DNA from: Treponema sp. CETP13
GTDB taxonomy: Bacteria; Spirochaetota; Spirochaetia; Treponematales; Treponemataceae
DNA length: 64,000 nucleotides
Reading direction: 5' to 3'
Assembly: GCA_001885315.1 (NCBI GenBank)
Contig: MLPZ01000003.1
Location: 124,001-188,000 of the forward strand
The position numbers were made by a program, and so were the translations under genes. The number at the start of each line of letters is the position of its first letter. Position 1 is the first letter of the stretch. Below, in pieces: positions 1-9,443 of this stretch. The notes under the pieces are model-generated. The model had not been told where the DNA came from and did no database searches. It was given only the letters and a program-made list of their open reading frames with translations.

Positions 1-185
1 AAAGTTCCATAATCTTGGAGTTCAATATTTGTAATATATGAATTACCCACAGAATTTAACGAAATATTTACCATTCTGGTAATATATATCATTATTGTGC
101 TCATAAGAATAATTCCCATGAATATCGTAAGAAGAAGTCGACTGCGAATACTGGTATTATTTAATCTTTTAGAAAGAACACTCAT
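1..185 (-). CDS. N-terminus of a membrane sensor protein, probably a sensor histidine kinase (partial)
   Basis: An open frame runs off the left edge of the window. It starts at an ATG that overlaps the stop codon of the upstream binding-protein gene by four bases (ATGA), so the two are translationally coupled. The visible 61 residues begin with a basic stretch and then one hydrophobic segment at about residues 16-36. After it comes what looks like the start of an extracytoplasmic region. A sugar-binding-like protein coupled to a membrane sensor is the usual arrangement for YesM/LytS-type kinases in spirochetes and clostridia. The kinase identity is inferred from context only, because no catalytic domain is in view. 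A chemoreceptor is the alternative. Confidence 0.55.
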   Translation of the reverse strand, partial: MSVLSKRLNNTSIRSRLLLTIFMGIILMSTIMIYITRMVNISLNSVGNSYITNIELQDYGT

Positions 186-1168
186 TCTTTTTTCCCATTC
201 AAAATGCTAATATCTGACATGATATAGCTATTTGCCGACCCTTGTGTTTTATATTCAAACAATTCATCCATGGCAGTCCGCCCAATATTATACGGATTAA
301 AAGAAAGTGCAATAGCAACAATTCCCTTATCAAGATAATCTTGAAGTTGTCCATCTTCTTGAACCCCAATTATTCCAATTTTTCCGGCTTTATTAATATC
401 TGTAACAGCCTCTGCAGTACGAATCGTAATTTCTTGTGACAAACAGACAATCACATCTATATCTTTAAGAGAAACCATTTTTTGGCGCAAAGTAGTATCT
501 ATCGACACATTTTCAGCAAGGTCAATCTCAAAAACCGAAAGCGAAATAGTATTAAGCTCAGAAATTTTATTTTGCAAACTATTCATTAAACTACTATACG
601 TGGGATCATTTTTTTCATAAGGATTAATAACTAAACAAGAGCCTTCCCCATTTAAATAATCTTCTATTTCTCGCGCAAAAATACGCCCCATCTCGTAATA
701 TCCTGTTCCTATATATGACAACTGAGGTAAATTTGCATCATAATAACCAACAGAAATAAGAGGTATCTTTTCTCCATACGGACTAACTGGTGGAATAATA
801 TTTGTATCATAACTATTTACATATGCAATAATGCCATCTACAGATTCATACCCACCAAAATTTAACAAGGTTTGCAAAGGAACATCTTCTGCCTTAGAAG
901 CTGGGACAAGCAAATCGACAACAGCATTGTACAAAGAACCTTTAGAAAAAGCTCCTTTATACACTTCTTTTAAAAAAGAAGCATTTTTATACGACCCTAC
1001 GACAAGAACATGATAATCGCGTGAACTAGTAGTGTTGGAGTCTTTAGATTTTGTTTCTGTTATAAGCGAAAAAGTGTTTACCAAAACAAAAATACAAACA
1101 GCAACAAGTATTAGGCAAAAAAATTGCATAAATCGTTTTAAAATCACTGATTTTTTATTTTTTTTCAT
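182..1168 (-). CDS. Periplasmic sugar-binding-like protein, membrane anchored
   Basis: The product has 328 residues. A basic N-terminus and one long hydrophobic segment (about residues 12-34) have no clear cleavage site, so it is probably a signal anchor. The rest (about 50-320) reads as a two-lobed type I periplasmic binding fold of the LacI/RbsB kind. It shows a VLVVGS opening strand, an IGTGYYEMGR helix start and an IGIIGVQEDGQL strand near the end. The start lies three bases after the stop of the metallo-hydrolase gene, and the stop overlaps the next membrane protein by four bases. No transport permease is nearby. This suggests a sensing partner for the coupled membrane protein rather than an ABC importer, which is an inference. 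Confidence 0.7.
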   Translation of the reverse strand: MKKNKKSVILKRFMQFFCLILVAVCIFVLVNTFSLITETKSKDSNTTSSRDYHVLVVGSYKNASFLKEVYKGAFSKGSLYNAVVDLLVPASKAEDVPLQTLLNFGGYESVDGIIAYVNSYDTNIIPPVSPYGEKIPLISVGYYDANLPQLSYIGTGYYEMGRIFAREIEDYLNGEGSCLVINPYEKNDPTYSSLMNSLQNKISELNTISLSVFEIDLAENVSIDTTLRQKMVSLKDIDVIVCLSQEITIRTAEAVTDINKAGKIGIIGVQEDGQLQDYLDKGIVAIALSFNPYNIGRTAMDELFEYKTQGSANSYIMSDISILNGKKE

Positions 1169-1171
1169 AAG

Positions 1172-2071
1172 CTATATTTTTTTAGAAAACCCAGTACTAA
1201 GTCTTGTAAAATAGTTTCCGAGTTTTCCTTTAAGATATGCTATGGCAGCATCACCTGTACAGTGAGCAGAATACAACTGAATTCCTGCAAATTCCGATGA
1301 ATCATCAGTAATAGCATTTGCAAGTTCATTCATATTAGTGATATCTTCTGCAGCTATTGTTTCGCCTAAAGCCCACGGAAAATGAAACCCACCAATATAT
1401 GCTACAATTTTTCCTCTACCAACCTCAGGAACTGTTTTTTTTACTATTGAAATTGTATTTAAGACACCATTGTGACTGCATGAATTAAAAATAACAAATT
1501 TTCCATCACCATTCTTACACACAAGAGCACATTCATGATTAAAAAAATCTCGATGCATCCCGTCTTCATTAGAACAACGTTCAAAAAGAGTTTTATTTTT
1601 ATACGGACACCCAAATTGCATTTCCCCTGATAAAACAGAAGATCCAACAGGAACAAGCCACACACCCTCACACAAAGAATATACACCCGTTCCGTATAAT
1701 AATCGCAATCTATCTTTATATTGATTATCTAGATAAAAACCTATTTTTCGCTCTTTCTCGCTAGGAGCACAATGAGTAGTACTTAAATAATCACTCTTAC
1801 CATTCCAATATGTATACAAAGGGGATTGAGAATTTATCGTGCAAAACGTATTTAGCCCACCAACATGATCGTAATGAGCATGAGAACAAACAACAGAATC
1901 TATAGAAGTAAGATCAATCCCAAGCACTTTTGCATTTTCTGCAAACAGTTTATTTTGTCCTGCATCAAGCAAAATGCGATGATCATTATATTCAATAAAA
2001 ATAGAAAGCCCATGTTGTGCTTTTAGATCCTCTCTAGAGGTTGAGTTTTCGACAAGTACCGTAAATTTCAC
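1172..2071 (-). CDS. MBL-fold metallo-hydrolase
   Basis: The product is a metallo-beta-lactamase-fold hydrolase of about 299 residues. It carries the metal-binding HxHxDH motif as SHAHYDHVGG near residue 70, after an LLDAGQ strand. A further conserved His lies in a CSHNG stretch, with GGFHFP and AHCTG later. Layout and length resemble the group annotated as 7,8-dihydropterin-6-methyl-4-(beta-D-ribofuranosyl)-aminobenzene-5'-phosphate synthase-like hydrolases, whose cellular substrates are mostly unknown. I chose a GTG start because AAGGA sits seven bases upstream and the protein then opens with MKFTVLVEN. A longer frame from a TTG 30 bases upstream has no such site. The gene precedes the binding-protein gene in the same direction with a three-base gap. 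Confidence 0.8.
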   Translation of the reverse strand: MKFTVLVENSTSREDLKAQHGLSIFIEYNDHRILLDAGQNKLFAENAKVLGIDLTSIDSVVCSHAHYDHVGGLNTFCTINSQSPLYTYWNGKSDYLSTTHCAPSEKERKIGFYLDNQYKDRLRLLYGTGVYSLCEGVWLVPVGSSVLSGEMQFGCPYKNKTLFERCSNEDGMHRDFFNHECALVCKNGDGKFVIFNSCSHNGVLNTISIVKKTVPEVGRGKIVAYIGGFHFPWALGETIAAEDITNMNELANAITDDSSEFAGIQLYSAHCTGDAAIAYLKGKLGNYFTRLSTGFSKKI

Positions 2072-2108
2072 TGTTATATCCTTAACAAGAGTATATAACA
2101 AAGACGTA

Positions 2109-3581
2109 TTATTGTAAAATTGTAATTTCTACACGCCTATTTTGCGCTCTTCCTTCTACAGTATCATTTGTTGCAACAGGATAATCTCTTCCAAGTCCTT
2201 TACAAATAAAATGATCGATACTAATTCCACGTTTTTCTAATTCTTTTGCTGTATATTCAGCCCTTGCTAGCGACAATTCCTTTTCCCCTTCTTCACTACC
2301 AATTGCAGCCGTATGCCCTTCTATAAGGAATTTTGCATCTGGAATTTGCACAAGAGTTTCGGCAATGACATCTAACCGCCACGCCTCTCCATCTTCCATC
2401 TCTGCGCTATTAGCTTTAAAGTGAGCATCTCGCACACTCAAACGCAAACCAGCTGGAGTTTTTTCGACAACCATATTATTTTTTAATGGAATATTTTCAT
2501 CATCGAGTTCACCCTCTTCTACATTTTCTATTACACCTTCTGTTCCCGAAAACATAGAAGTTGGCGTAACATCAAGTGTATTTTTATCTACAGGAATTGA
2601 ATCTGACTCTTGTTTCTGAGGCTTTTTTGGCTCTTCTTCGTTACTCTTGTTACTAGAAGTCCCTTTTGCAATTGTAGCAATCTTAGAAAATGAGGGTAAT
2701 AAAGAATCTGTATCAACAGAAGGCGGAAATTCTGTAAACAATGTAAGCGTGCCCTTTAATCGAACTGTTTGATTATTAGAATATACAAAAGTCTCATCTA
2801 CATAATCTGAAATAACATAGGCAGCTCCTGTTTCTTGCAATACAAGGATATCTGCTTCATGTTTGCCTTGTGCACTTTGTAAATCGGGATCTCCATTATA
2901 ATCCATCCACATCATACCGTATCGCGTGGCCCACTGTGCATGGATTTTATACACATCTTTACCCTTATAGGTTTCGGCCCCTTTAAACGTATATTCAACA
3001 GTCATAGGTAAACGCGTCCAAATTCCTTTATTTAATGGATCAACAGCACGCTCAGCACTTGCCACCCATTTATCCCCAACGCTTACTTTATCTGCAGAAT
3101 AGGCAGGAAAACTTCTAAAAGTTGGAAATCCATTATCGACTTTTGTCTTTAATGTTCCATCTGCTGCAATATGAAAACAAGCTGGAATTGAACCTTCTAG
3201 CCCAATTGCAGCGATCGAAGAATTATGTTTAGTTTTTTCTGAAACCATAAAACTCCCATCAAACCAACTATCATTTTTATACAAAGCACAACTATTTGAT
3301 GGTGCAGAAATGGGATATACAAAAGAGCGAACTTCGCGACTTGTGTGTCCAGTATATTGTCCATTATCATATCTAGAAAAATTACTTCGCTCGACCATCC
3401 AGTATGTTCCAGACCCGTTATATGCAATTTGCGTATTAGATACCTCTACCGCCACATCGTTTACAGATTGGGCAAAAAAAACTACAGGCTTACCAAACAA
3501 AAATAAAACGCTAGACATAACAAATATAGCAAAGAATGGAAATATTTTTTTATCAGAAAAGAAATTATTCATAGTATACAT
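2109..3581 (-). CDS. OmpA-family outer-membrane/peptidoglycan-linked protein
   Basis: The product has 490 residues. A signal peptide with hydrophobic core IFPFFAIFVMSSVLFLFG ends near an AQS site. A large N-terminal domain (about 40-300) has no family I recognise. A Lys/Glu-rich linker (about 305-345) follows, then a C-terminal OmpA-like domain (about 375-490) with IEGHTAAIGS, LSLARAEYTAKEL and a terminal GRAQNRRVEI motif. In this family that domain binds diaminopimelate in peptidoglycan, tethering the protein to the cell wall. Neither candidate ATG (3581 or 3572) has a ribosome-binding site. A TATAAT box lies seven bases before the first, suggesting a leaderless message. It is divergent from the GGDEF gene. 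Confidence 0.85.
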   Translation of the reverse strand: MYTMNNFFSDKKIFPFFAIFVMSSVLFLFGKPVVFFAQSVNDVAVEVSNTQIAYNGSGTYWMVERSNFSRYDNGQYTGHTSREVRSFVYPISAPSNSCALYKNDSWFDGSFMVSEKTKHNSSIAAIGLEGSIPACFHIAADGTLKTKVDNGFPTFRSFPAYSADKVSVGDKWVASAERAVDPLNKGIWTRLPMTVEYTFKGAETYKGKDVYKIHAQWATRYGMMWMDYNGDPDLQSAQGKHEADILVLQETGAAYVISDYVDETFVYSNNQTVRLKGTLTLFTEFPPSVDTDSLLPSFSKIATIAKGTSSNKSNEEEPKKPQKQESDSIPVDKNTLDVTPTSMFSGTEGVIENVEEGELDDENIPLKNNMVVEKTPAGLRLSVRDAHFKANSAEMEDGEAWRLDVIAETLVQIPDAKFLIEGHTAAIGSEEGEKELSLARAEYTAKELEKRGISIDHFICKGLGRDYPVATNDTVEGRAQNRRVEITILQ

Positions 3582-3677
3582 ATCGGTAATTATACATAGT
3601 TTATAAATTTATACTGTAAAAAATCAATTTTTTGCCTTATAATTATAACTAATTAAATTTACACAAGAGATGAGAAA

Positions 3678-4454
3678 ATGAATGAAACAAATCAAAGGAT
3701 TAAGACAAATGATGTATCGTATGCAAAGTTACTAAAAAACTTTGTGCACTATACATTTACAGAAGAGGAAGCCCAAAAGCATTGGAAAAATATTATAGAA
3801 CGATCCAATGAATTTACAAGAAGAATGAATCGCACTGTAAGTATTTCTGCGGTAATTGCAGATTATTTTACATCAGCTCTACCTGTGTTTACAGACCCCT
3901 TTATTATCGAAGAAAACGTTTTTAGAAACACAGAAAAAATGGCACTTGTAGATTCGCTAACAGGTCTTTTTAACCGAAGATACATGGAACTAGCTCTTAG
4001 CAAAGAACTTATGCGATGTAGACGCTATAGCTTTTCCTTTTCTATATGCATGATTGACATAGACAATTTTAAAAAAATTAATGATACTCGTGGACATCAA
4101 TTTGGAGATATCGTGTTACAAAATATTGCCACACAGTTAAAAAATAATGTTCGAGAAGAAGACGTTATATGCCGCTATGGTGGAGAAGAATTCCTTATTA
4201 TTTTACCACAAACAGAAAAAAATGGAGCTAAAGATTTTGCAGAACGTCTTAGAAAAAAAATAGCACAAACAGAGTTCTTTAAATCAGAAAAAATAACATA
4301 TTCTACTGGAATTGGATGCTTTCACCTTTGCCAAGGCGATACGTATGAACTAATTATTAATAGAGCCGATAAAGCCTTATATCAAGCTAAATACAATGGG
4401 AAAAACAAAGTTTGTGTAGAAATGGAAGAGGATGAGCCAATAAATAACCTATAA
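3678..4454 (+). CDS. Diguanylate cyclase (GGDEF domain)
   Basis: The product has 258 residues: an unrecognised, mostly helical N-terminal region of about 90 residues, then one GGDEF domain (about 95-250). The domain starts at DSLTGLFNRRYME, carries the metal-binding IDIDNFKKIND strand and the active-site signature RYGGEEF, and therefore looks active in making cyclic di-GMP from two GTP. An RxxD inhibitory site (REED) lies exactly five residues before GGEEF, so product feedback is expected. No transmembrane segment is seen, so it should be cytosolic. The likely role is control of motility or surface behaviour. A purine-rich GAGATGAG precedes the start. The gene stands alone. Confidence 0.9.
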   Translation: MNETNQRIKTNDVSYAKLLKNFVHYTFTEEEAQKHWKNIIERSNEFTRRMNRTVSISAVIADYFTSALPVFTDPFIIEENVFRNTEKMALVDSLTGLFNRRYMELALSKELMRCRRYSFSFSICMIDIDNFKKINDTRGHQFGDIVLQNIATQLKNNVREEDVICRYGGEEFLIILPQTEKNGAKDFAERLRKKIAQTEFFKSEKITYSTGIGCFHLCQGDTYELIINRADKALYQAKYNGKNKVCVEMEEDEPINNL

Positions 4455-4479
4455 TCTCGCTTTAAAAGTTTAAAAAGGC

Positions 4480-4515
4480 AAAAAAAAACCTACGACTAAT
4501 TATTTAGTGCAGGTT
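4480..4515 (-). terminator. rpmB rho-independent terminator
   Basis: On the minus strand, downstream of rpmB, a hairpin with outer arms AACCT/AGGTT and inner arms ACTAA/TTAGT around a four-base loop is followed directly by a run of eight T. A separate nine-base-pair hairpin (GTAAATTGT/ACAATTTAC, 4524-4544) lies between it and the rpmB stop codon. Confidence 0.8.
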
Positions 4516-4545
4516 CTCAATGTGTAAATTGTCATACAATTTACT

Positions 4546-4761
4546 TTAGTTTGCTTGCGCATGTGGAACATGAACTTTTTTATCAATAAAACCACTTCTT
4601 AGGCAACGAGTACAAACTCGTAAAGTTACTGTTGTTCCACCAACCATTGTCTTAATTTTTACCAAATTAGGCTTCCATGTACGTTTTGTATGTATATTTG
4701 ACTTACTTACATTGTTACCAGTAATTGTTCCTTTACCGCAAATATCGCATGTTCTGGACAT
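4546..4761 (-). CDS. rpmB: 50S ribosomal protein L28
   Basis: The product has 71 residues and is a complete L28, a small basic protein of the large ribosomal subunit. It opens MSRTCDICGKG and holds the family core KRTWKPNLVKIKT. Two CxxC pairs (CDIC near residue 6 and CTRC near residue 49) mark the zinc-binding form of L28. The C-terminus ends in a His/Ala tail. The gene is monocistronic, with a strong promoter upstream and a hairpin terminator downstream. Confidence 0.97.
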   Translation of the reverse strand: MSRTCDICGKGTITGNNVSKSNIHTKRTWKPNLVKIKTMVGGTTVTLRVCTRCLRSGFIDKKVHVPHAQAN

Positions 4762-4808
4762 AATAAACCACCTGTTCCTTCTAAAATATTTTCAAACTGT
4801 GAGTTATG

Positions 4809-4837
4809 ATATTAACAGATATAAAAATTATTGTCAA
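4809..4837 (-). promoter_or_regulatory. rpmB promoter
   Basis: A minus-strand TTGACA, exactly 17 bases, then TAATAT lie about 48 bases upstream of the rpmB start. This is a near-consensus housekeeping promoter, as expected for a ribosomal protein. Confidence 0.75.
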
Positions 4838-4996
4838 AGGGTTATAAGCTTTATACGGTAATTATTTGCACCTTTTATTAATTCATAATATAGCTAGTTT
4901 AAAATTATTTTTATCGGTTGCAAATCACAAAACAAAATGATACATTTACATCATTCTTAATCACAATTACCAGCTTATTTTTTAAAGAGGTTTTGC

Positions 4997-6235
4997 ATGC
5001 CATACACCAATCCAACCAATTTAGCCGTAGTCGCCTGTCCAGGAGGAGAATCATTTGCAGACGAAGTAATCGTACATTTACGCCAAATGTACAAACATCG
5101 CTATAATTTAAAACGCGATGTTATTTCAAAACATTATGAGATGGAACGCGCAGAATATATAAAATCTGTAAATTTTCATAATGACATTATTTCTTCAGAT
5201 ATCTGTGGAAAAGGCGCGATAGATAAATATAGGGCACCGCACTTTAAAGTAGATACAGAATTTACCTATTTTATGAATGGCGAATTTAAAACCGAAATAA
5301 AAGATTGTATACGCGGAAAAGATGTATATATTTTTCAAGATGTAGAAAACCATCAAGAACTTTCCCTAAATGGTGGTAAAAACAAAATTGCACTTTCAGT
5401 AAATGACCATGTAATGTCTATGTTAGTTACTATAGATGCAGTAAGACAGGCAGGAGCCGGTTCTATAACCTTAGTTCTTCCTGTATATCCATATAGCCGA
5501 CAACATAAAAAGAAAGGCCGAGAAGGACTTACCGCTAGCCTCCTTGGACACGTTTACGAACAACTATCAGTTAACAGAATTATCACACTTGATATTCACT
5601 CTCGCGAAATAGAGAATGCTTTTTCCAAAGCACATATAGAAAATTTACATGCTAGTTATCAAATTATTCGAGAGCTAGCAAAACTTGTAGACCTTACCGG
5701 AAAAACAGAAGACATTGTAATTGTTTCACCTGACACAGGAGCCGTAGATCGCAATAAATTTTATTCTTCGGGACTAAATAAACCTCTCGCAATGCTTTAC
5801 AAAGAACGCGATTATTCTGTTGTTACACAAAACGCAAAGTCTACAAATATAAAATCTGTAAAATTATTAGGCGATGTAAAAGGCAAGGTAGCATTTTTAG
5901 CAGATGATATGCTCGGAACCGGTGGAACAATGCTTAAAGCTATGGAATTCTTAAAAGAGCAAGGAGCTACAAAAGTTATTTGTGCAATCAGCTTACCATT
6001 TTTTACAGGAAATGCAATTGAACAGTTTGACGAAGCCTATAAAAAGGGATTATTTTATCGTGTAATTGGAACAAATTCTGTATTTCACAAAAAATTACTC
6101 GATTGCGAATGGTATATAAATACAGATGTCTCTGGCCTTTTTGCAAATGTAATAACTCGTGTTCATCACAGACAATCGCTTTCCGATCTTTTAGACAATC
6201 GCACAATTATAGATAAACTTGTAAAAAGAGACTAA
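4997..6235 (+). CDS. prs: Ribose-phosphate pyrophosphokinase
   Basis: This enzyme makes PRPP from ribose 5-phosphate and ATP for purine, pyrimidine, histidine and tryptophan synthesis. The product has 412 residues, roughly 100 more than the usual 310-320. The extra length matches the elongated Prs form seen in spirochetes. The PRPP-binding loop is visible as VAFLADDMLGTGGTML near residue 302. The catalytic YPYSRQ stretch (about 163) and the VSPDTGAVDR segment (about 248) are also present. AAGAGG lies six bases before the ATG. It is followed six bases later by the sugar kinase gene and then a HAD phosphatase, so the three look like one operon centred on sugar phosphates. Confidence 0.93.
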   Translation: MPYTNPTNLAVVACPGGESFADEVIVHLRQMYKHRYNLKRDVISKHYEMERAEYIKSVNFHNDIISSDICGKGAIDKYRAPHFKVDTEFTYFMNGEFKTEIKDCIRGKDVYIFQDVENHQELSLNGGKNKIALSVNDHVMSMLVTIDAVRQAGAGSITLVLPVYPYSRQHKKKGREGLTASLLGHVYEQLSVNRIITLDIHSREIENAFSKAHIENLHASYQIIRELAKLVDLTGKTEDIVIVSPDTGAVDRNKFYSSGLNKPLAMLYKERDYSVVTQNAKSTNIKSVKLLGDVKGKVAFLADDMLGTGGTMLKAMEFLKEQGATKVICAISLPFFTGNAIEQFDEAYKKGLFYRVIGTNSVFHKKLLDCEWYINTDVSGLFANVITRVHHRQSLSDLLDNRTIIDKLVKRD

Positions 6236-6241
6236 AAAACA

Positions 6242-7552
6242 ATGAAACAAAGTACCTGTTCAATGCAAAAAAAAGAACCTCTCGTTCTTTGTGCAGATTT
6301 AGGTACATCTTCTATAAAAACTGCTCTTATAACAAACACAGGAGCAGTTTTGTCCTTTTATCGTGTTCCATTTAATAAAGCTAATAGATCTAACAGATGG
6401 TATTTTGCCCTTCTAGAAGCCAGTAAACAACTTGTAGGAGAAATACCATCCACTTCTAAATATTTTATAGCTGCAATTAGTATTTCTGGTAACGGGCCAA
6501 GTATAGTAAACGACAATTTTTCGTACATTTGGAATGAACCCCTTTCTCCTGTTGTCACTAAAAAACTAGAAAATGCTGCAAAACAAGGTAACCCTTGTAA
6601 ATCTATTTTTATTCCACGATTTATGCATATACAAGAAACTATGCCTAAAATCTGGAATACTGCATGCAATCCCAACCCAGACATACCTACTGCCAATCGC
6701 CTCTTTTCGCTCCCCGAATACCTTGTATACCAACTTACTGGAAACGCACACACAAGTTTACCCGAAGAGCGTTATGTAGATGCATATTGGACACCAAAAA
6801 GCCTTATAGAATTTGGTTTACAAACAAAAAACACGCAACCTAAACTTCCTTCTTTTAAAACTATAACCAAAGACTTTGGACACCTTACAGAAAAAGCTAC
6901 AAAAGAACTCTCTATACCTTATAGTCAACCAAAAATTCCAGTATTTTGCACTGGACCAGATTTTATTGCTGCTCTTTTAGGAACTGCAAATGTACAACCA
7001 GGAAAAATCTGCGACAGAGCTGGAACAAGCGAAGGAATAAATTTATGCACGACTATACCTTTTAGCGATAAAACAATACGAACTCTTCCTTCCCCTATTT
7101 CTAACTTATGGAATGCAAGTTGCATAATACCTGATAGCGGATTACGATTTAGTCACCAAAAACATCATGATACAAAAGATCCCGATTATACAAAATACGT
7201 ACATTCTCTTTTAAGTAAGCCCAAAAGCACGGGATACCTATTAATGAAAGAGATAGCTCATGAAATAAAAGAAAACATAGATTATCTTGAAAAAATTACA
7301 ATACAAAACAACTTACCTTTTGGGAAAATACAATGTACAGGCGGACAATCTAAAAACCCAGAATGGATGCAGTTTAAAGCAACTATTCTAAACAGACCCC
7401 TTCATGTTCCTTTATGCAAAGATTCTGAACTTATAGGATGTGCTGTTGTTGCTTTTACAGCGCTTGGCTATTATAATTCTATAACAGAAGCAGCAACAAG
7501 TTTAGTAAAAGAAGGCACTGTATATTATCCCCAAAAGGAGAAAGATTTATGA
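6242..7552 (+). CDS. FGGY-family carbohydrate kinase
   Basis: The product has 436 residues of the FGGY sugar kinase family (xylulokinase, gluconokinase and glycerol kinase relatives), which transfer phosphate from ATP to a sugar. Visible marks are the N-terminal phosphate loop CADLGTSSIKTALI (about 17-30), the mid-protein CDRAGTSEGINL and the C-terminal CTGGQSKNPEWMQ with a later ELIGCAVVAF. It is some 50-60 residues shorter than typical xylulokinases, with the loss spread over the middle. The sugar cannot be named. It starts six bases after prs with no clear ribosome-binding site, so it probably depends on coupling. Its stop overlaps the HAD gene by four bases. Confidence 0.8.
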   Translation: MKQSTCSMQKKEPLVLCADLGTSSIKTALITNTGAVLSFYRVPFNKANRSNRWYFALLEASKQLVGEIPSTSKYFIAAISISGNGPSIVNDNFSYIWNEPLSPVVTKKLENAAKQGNPCKSIFIPRFMHIQETMPKIWNTACNPNPDIPTANRLFSLPEYLVYQLTGNAHTSLPEERYVDAYWTPKSLIEFGLQTKNTQPKLPSFKTITKDFGHLTEKATKELSIPYSQPKIPVFCTGPDFIAALLGTANVQPGKICDRAGTSEGINLCTTIPFSDKTIRTLPSPISNLWNASCIIPDSGLRFSHQKHHDTKDPDYTKYVHSLLSKPKSTGYLLMKEIAHEIKENIDYLEKITIQNNLPFGKIQCTGGQSKNPEWMQFKATILNRPLHVPLCKDSELIGCAVVAFTALGYYNSITEAATSLVKEGTVYYPQKEKDL

Positions 7553-8214
7553 CAATTTACCGCATACCACCTGAAGTAACTGCAATTATTTTTGATATTG
7601 ATTCTACACTTTATACTAATAAAGACTATGCCTTCGAACAAAACGATGTACAAATTCGCAGATTTGCTAAACAAAATAACATGAGCGATGACAAAGCTCG
7701 CAATCTTATTAACTCTTACCGAAAAGAATGGAGTAGCCTTCATAATAATGCAACCATAAGTCTTGCAAATACTTTGGTAGATTTAGGCATCCCAATAGAA
7801 GAATCTATAAAATGGAGAAAAGAACTTTTACAACCAGAAAAATACTTACAAGAAGATTTACAATTACAAGAAACACTTAAGGCTCTTTCTAACAAATACC
7901 AATTATATTGTCTTACAAACAATCCTGTATCTATCGGTCGGCGCACGCTAGTAACACTTGGAATAGATGGCTTTATTAGTGAAATTGTTGGACTAGATAC
8001 AACACATTTATCTAAGCCAGCATTAAAACCATTTGAAACTATTTTACAAAGAGCAAAATGCCCTGTAGAAAACTGTTTAGCTGTAGGAGACCGATACTCA
8101 ATAGATATAGAAATACCATTAGAAATGGGTATGGGAGGCATTCTCGTAGATTCCGTAAAAGATGTATATACATTACCACAATTTACGATTTTTTTGAATA
8201 ATCGTGAATCTTAA
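7549..8214 (+). CDS. HAD-superfamily phosphatase
   Basis: The product is a 221-residue haloacid-dehalogenase-type hydrolase. Motif I is IIFDIDSTLYTN (about 14-25), giving the nucleophile and acid aspartates. A helical cap follows, then motif II as CLTNN (about 121), a conserved Lys at SKPALKPFE and motif III/IV as AVGDRYSIDIE (about 180). The layout suits phosphoglycolate-phosphatase or pyrimidine 5'-nucleotidase-like enzymes acting on small phosphate esters. The ATG overlaps the kinase stop (ATGA). Gene order suggests it removes phosphate from a product related to the kinase reaction, which is an inference. AAGGAG precedes the start. Confidence 0.82.
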   Translation: MTIYRIPPEVTAIIFDIDSTLYTNKDYAFEQNDVQIRRFAKQNNMSDDKARNLINSYRKEWSSLHNNATISLANTLVDLGIPIEESIKWRKELLQPEKYLQEDLQLQETLKALSNKYQLYCLTNNPVSIGRRTLVTLGIDGFISEIVGLDTTHLSKPALKPFETILQRAKCPVENCLAVGDRYSIDIEIPLEMGMGGILVDSVKDVYTLPQFTIFLNNRES

Positions 8215-8253
8215 TTAATATCATGTTAAAATAAAGTAATGAGGAATTACTAA

Positions 8254-9093
8254 ATGAAAATACTACCACTACAGGATTCTATACATTTTGAAAACGACGG
8301 GTCTCTCGAATTTTTTACCGTTGGTGTTGGTAGCGCATTTACAAAAAAACACTACCAAAACAATATGCTAATCGTAAAAGGCAAAGACCATGTTCTTATA
8401 GATTGTGGCACTCTCTGTCCACTTGCATTTTATAATTATCACACTTCTATTACAAAAGTAAAAAATTTTTTAATTACCCATTCACACGCTGACCATATTG
8501 GAGGGCTCGAAGAAGTTGCCCTAAAAGGGCGCTATATGACTAAGTCAAAACCCAATATGATTATTACAAATGAATATAAAAAATTATTATGGAATCAATC
8601 TCTGCGTGGAGGCAACTCTTATGGGGAATACTCAAATGGAGAATACCTTCAATTTGATGACTATTTTAACCAAATAAAACCAAAAAAATTACATTTATTA
8701 AATCGTCCCATGTGGGAAGTTTCCATAGGCTCAATCAACTTAAAAATCTATAGAACTAAACACATTCCAGACAGTGCAGGAAGTTGGAAACACTCTTTTT
8801 ATTCTATAGGAATACTGGTAGATGATATATTACTCTTTCCTAGTGATACACAGTTCGACAAAGACTTATTAGATTCTATGTTCGAACATTTTCCAAACAT
8901 AGAGGCAGTATTTCATGATTGTCAGTTTTTTACAGGTGGTGTCCATGCAAGCTATGATGAATTAAAGACACTCCCTGCAGAAATGAAAAAAAAGATGATA
9001 CTATGCCATTATTCAGATAAGATTGACACACACCACCCTGAACAAGATGGATTTTACGGATTTGCTCAAGAAGGTGTATATTACAAATTTTAA
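8254..9093 (+). CDS. MBL-fold metallo-hydrolase
   Basis: The product has 279 residues and the metallo-beta-lactamase fold. The metal-binding signature THSHADHIGGL lies near residue 75, after an LIDCGT strand. Later metal ligands are probable in KHIPDSAGS, FPSDTQFD, FHDCQF and ILCHYSDK. No signal peptide is seen. Overall it resembles beta-lactamase-like or ribonuclease Z-like cytosolic hydrolases, and the substrate is unknown. It follows the HAD gene by 39 bases with GAGGAA before the ATG, so it may share the prs operon. It converges with the acidic-protein gene, with three bases between the stops. Confidence 0.78.
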   Translation: MKILPLQDSIHFENDGSLEFFTVGVGSAFTKKHYQNNMLIVKGKDHVLIDCGTLCPLAFYNYHTSITKVKNFLITHSHADHIGGLEEVALKGRYMTKSKPNMIITNEYKKLLWNQSLRGGNSYGEYSNGEYLQFDDYFNQIKPKKLHLLNRPMWEVSIGSINLKIYRTKHIPDSAGSWKHSFYSIGILVDDILLFPSDTQFDKDLLDSMFEHFPNIEAVFHDCQFFTGGVHASYDELKTLPAEMKKKMILCHYSDKIDTHHPEQDGFYGFAQEGVYYKF

Positions 9094-9096
9094 ATC

Positions 9097-9390
9097 CTAA
9101 TTCCATTCATCTTCTTCGTCTTCATACTCAGAAAAGTCACTATTGTATTTTTTGACTGCCTCATGATAGGCATCCTTAAAAATTTCTTTAAACTGCGGAT
9201 TTGCATCAGCTGGATATGGGAAATTTTCTAATGTCGCCTCAGATTCCATTCCTTCTGCTGCATCTTGTTGACCTAATTGAAAGCCATACTTATACGCAGA
9301 TTCTTCGTAATAAAAAGCCTCTTCTGGAATTCCAGCATAATAATCAGGTTCAGCATCTTCTTCGGAATAATCATCATCATAATCAAACAT
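9097..9390 (-). CDS. Small acidic hypothetical protein
   Basis: The product is about 97 residues and strikingly acidic, with Asp/Glu/Tyr-rich ends (opening MFDYDDDYSEED, closing EYEDEEDEWN). The middle holds a short conserved-looking segment, YKYGFQLGQQDA. No signal peptide or membrane segment is visible and I do not recognise a family. The start is set by GGAGGG seven bases before the second ATG. The upstream ATG at 9405 lies inside that Shine-Dalgarno sequence and is unlikely. The charge pattern suggests a protein that binds a basic partner or cations, which is only a guess. Confidence 0.65.
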   Translation of the reverse strand: MFDYDDDYSEEDAEPDYYAGIPEEAFYYEESAYKYGFQLGQQDAAEGMESEATLENFPYPADANPQFKEIFKDAYHEAVKKYNSDFSEYEDEEDEWN

Positions 9391-9443
9391 AAAAACACCC
9401 TCCATTTAACGAAGTAGCACTTCATACTATATATAATTAGTTC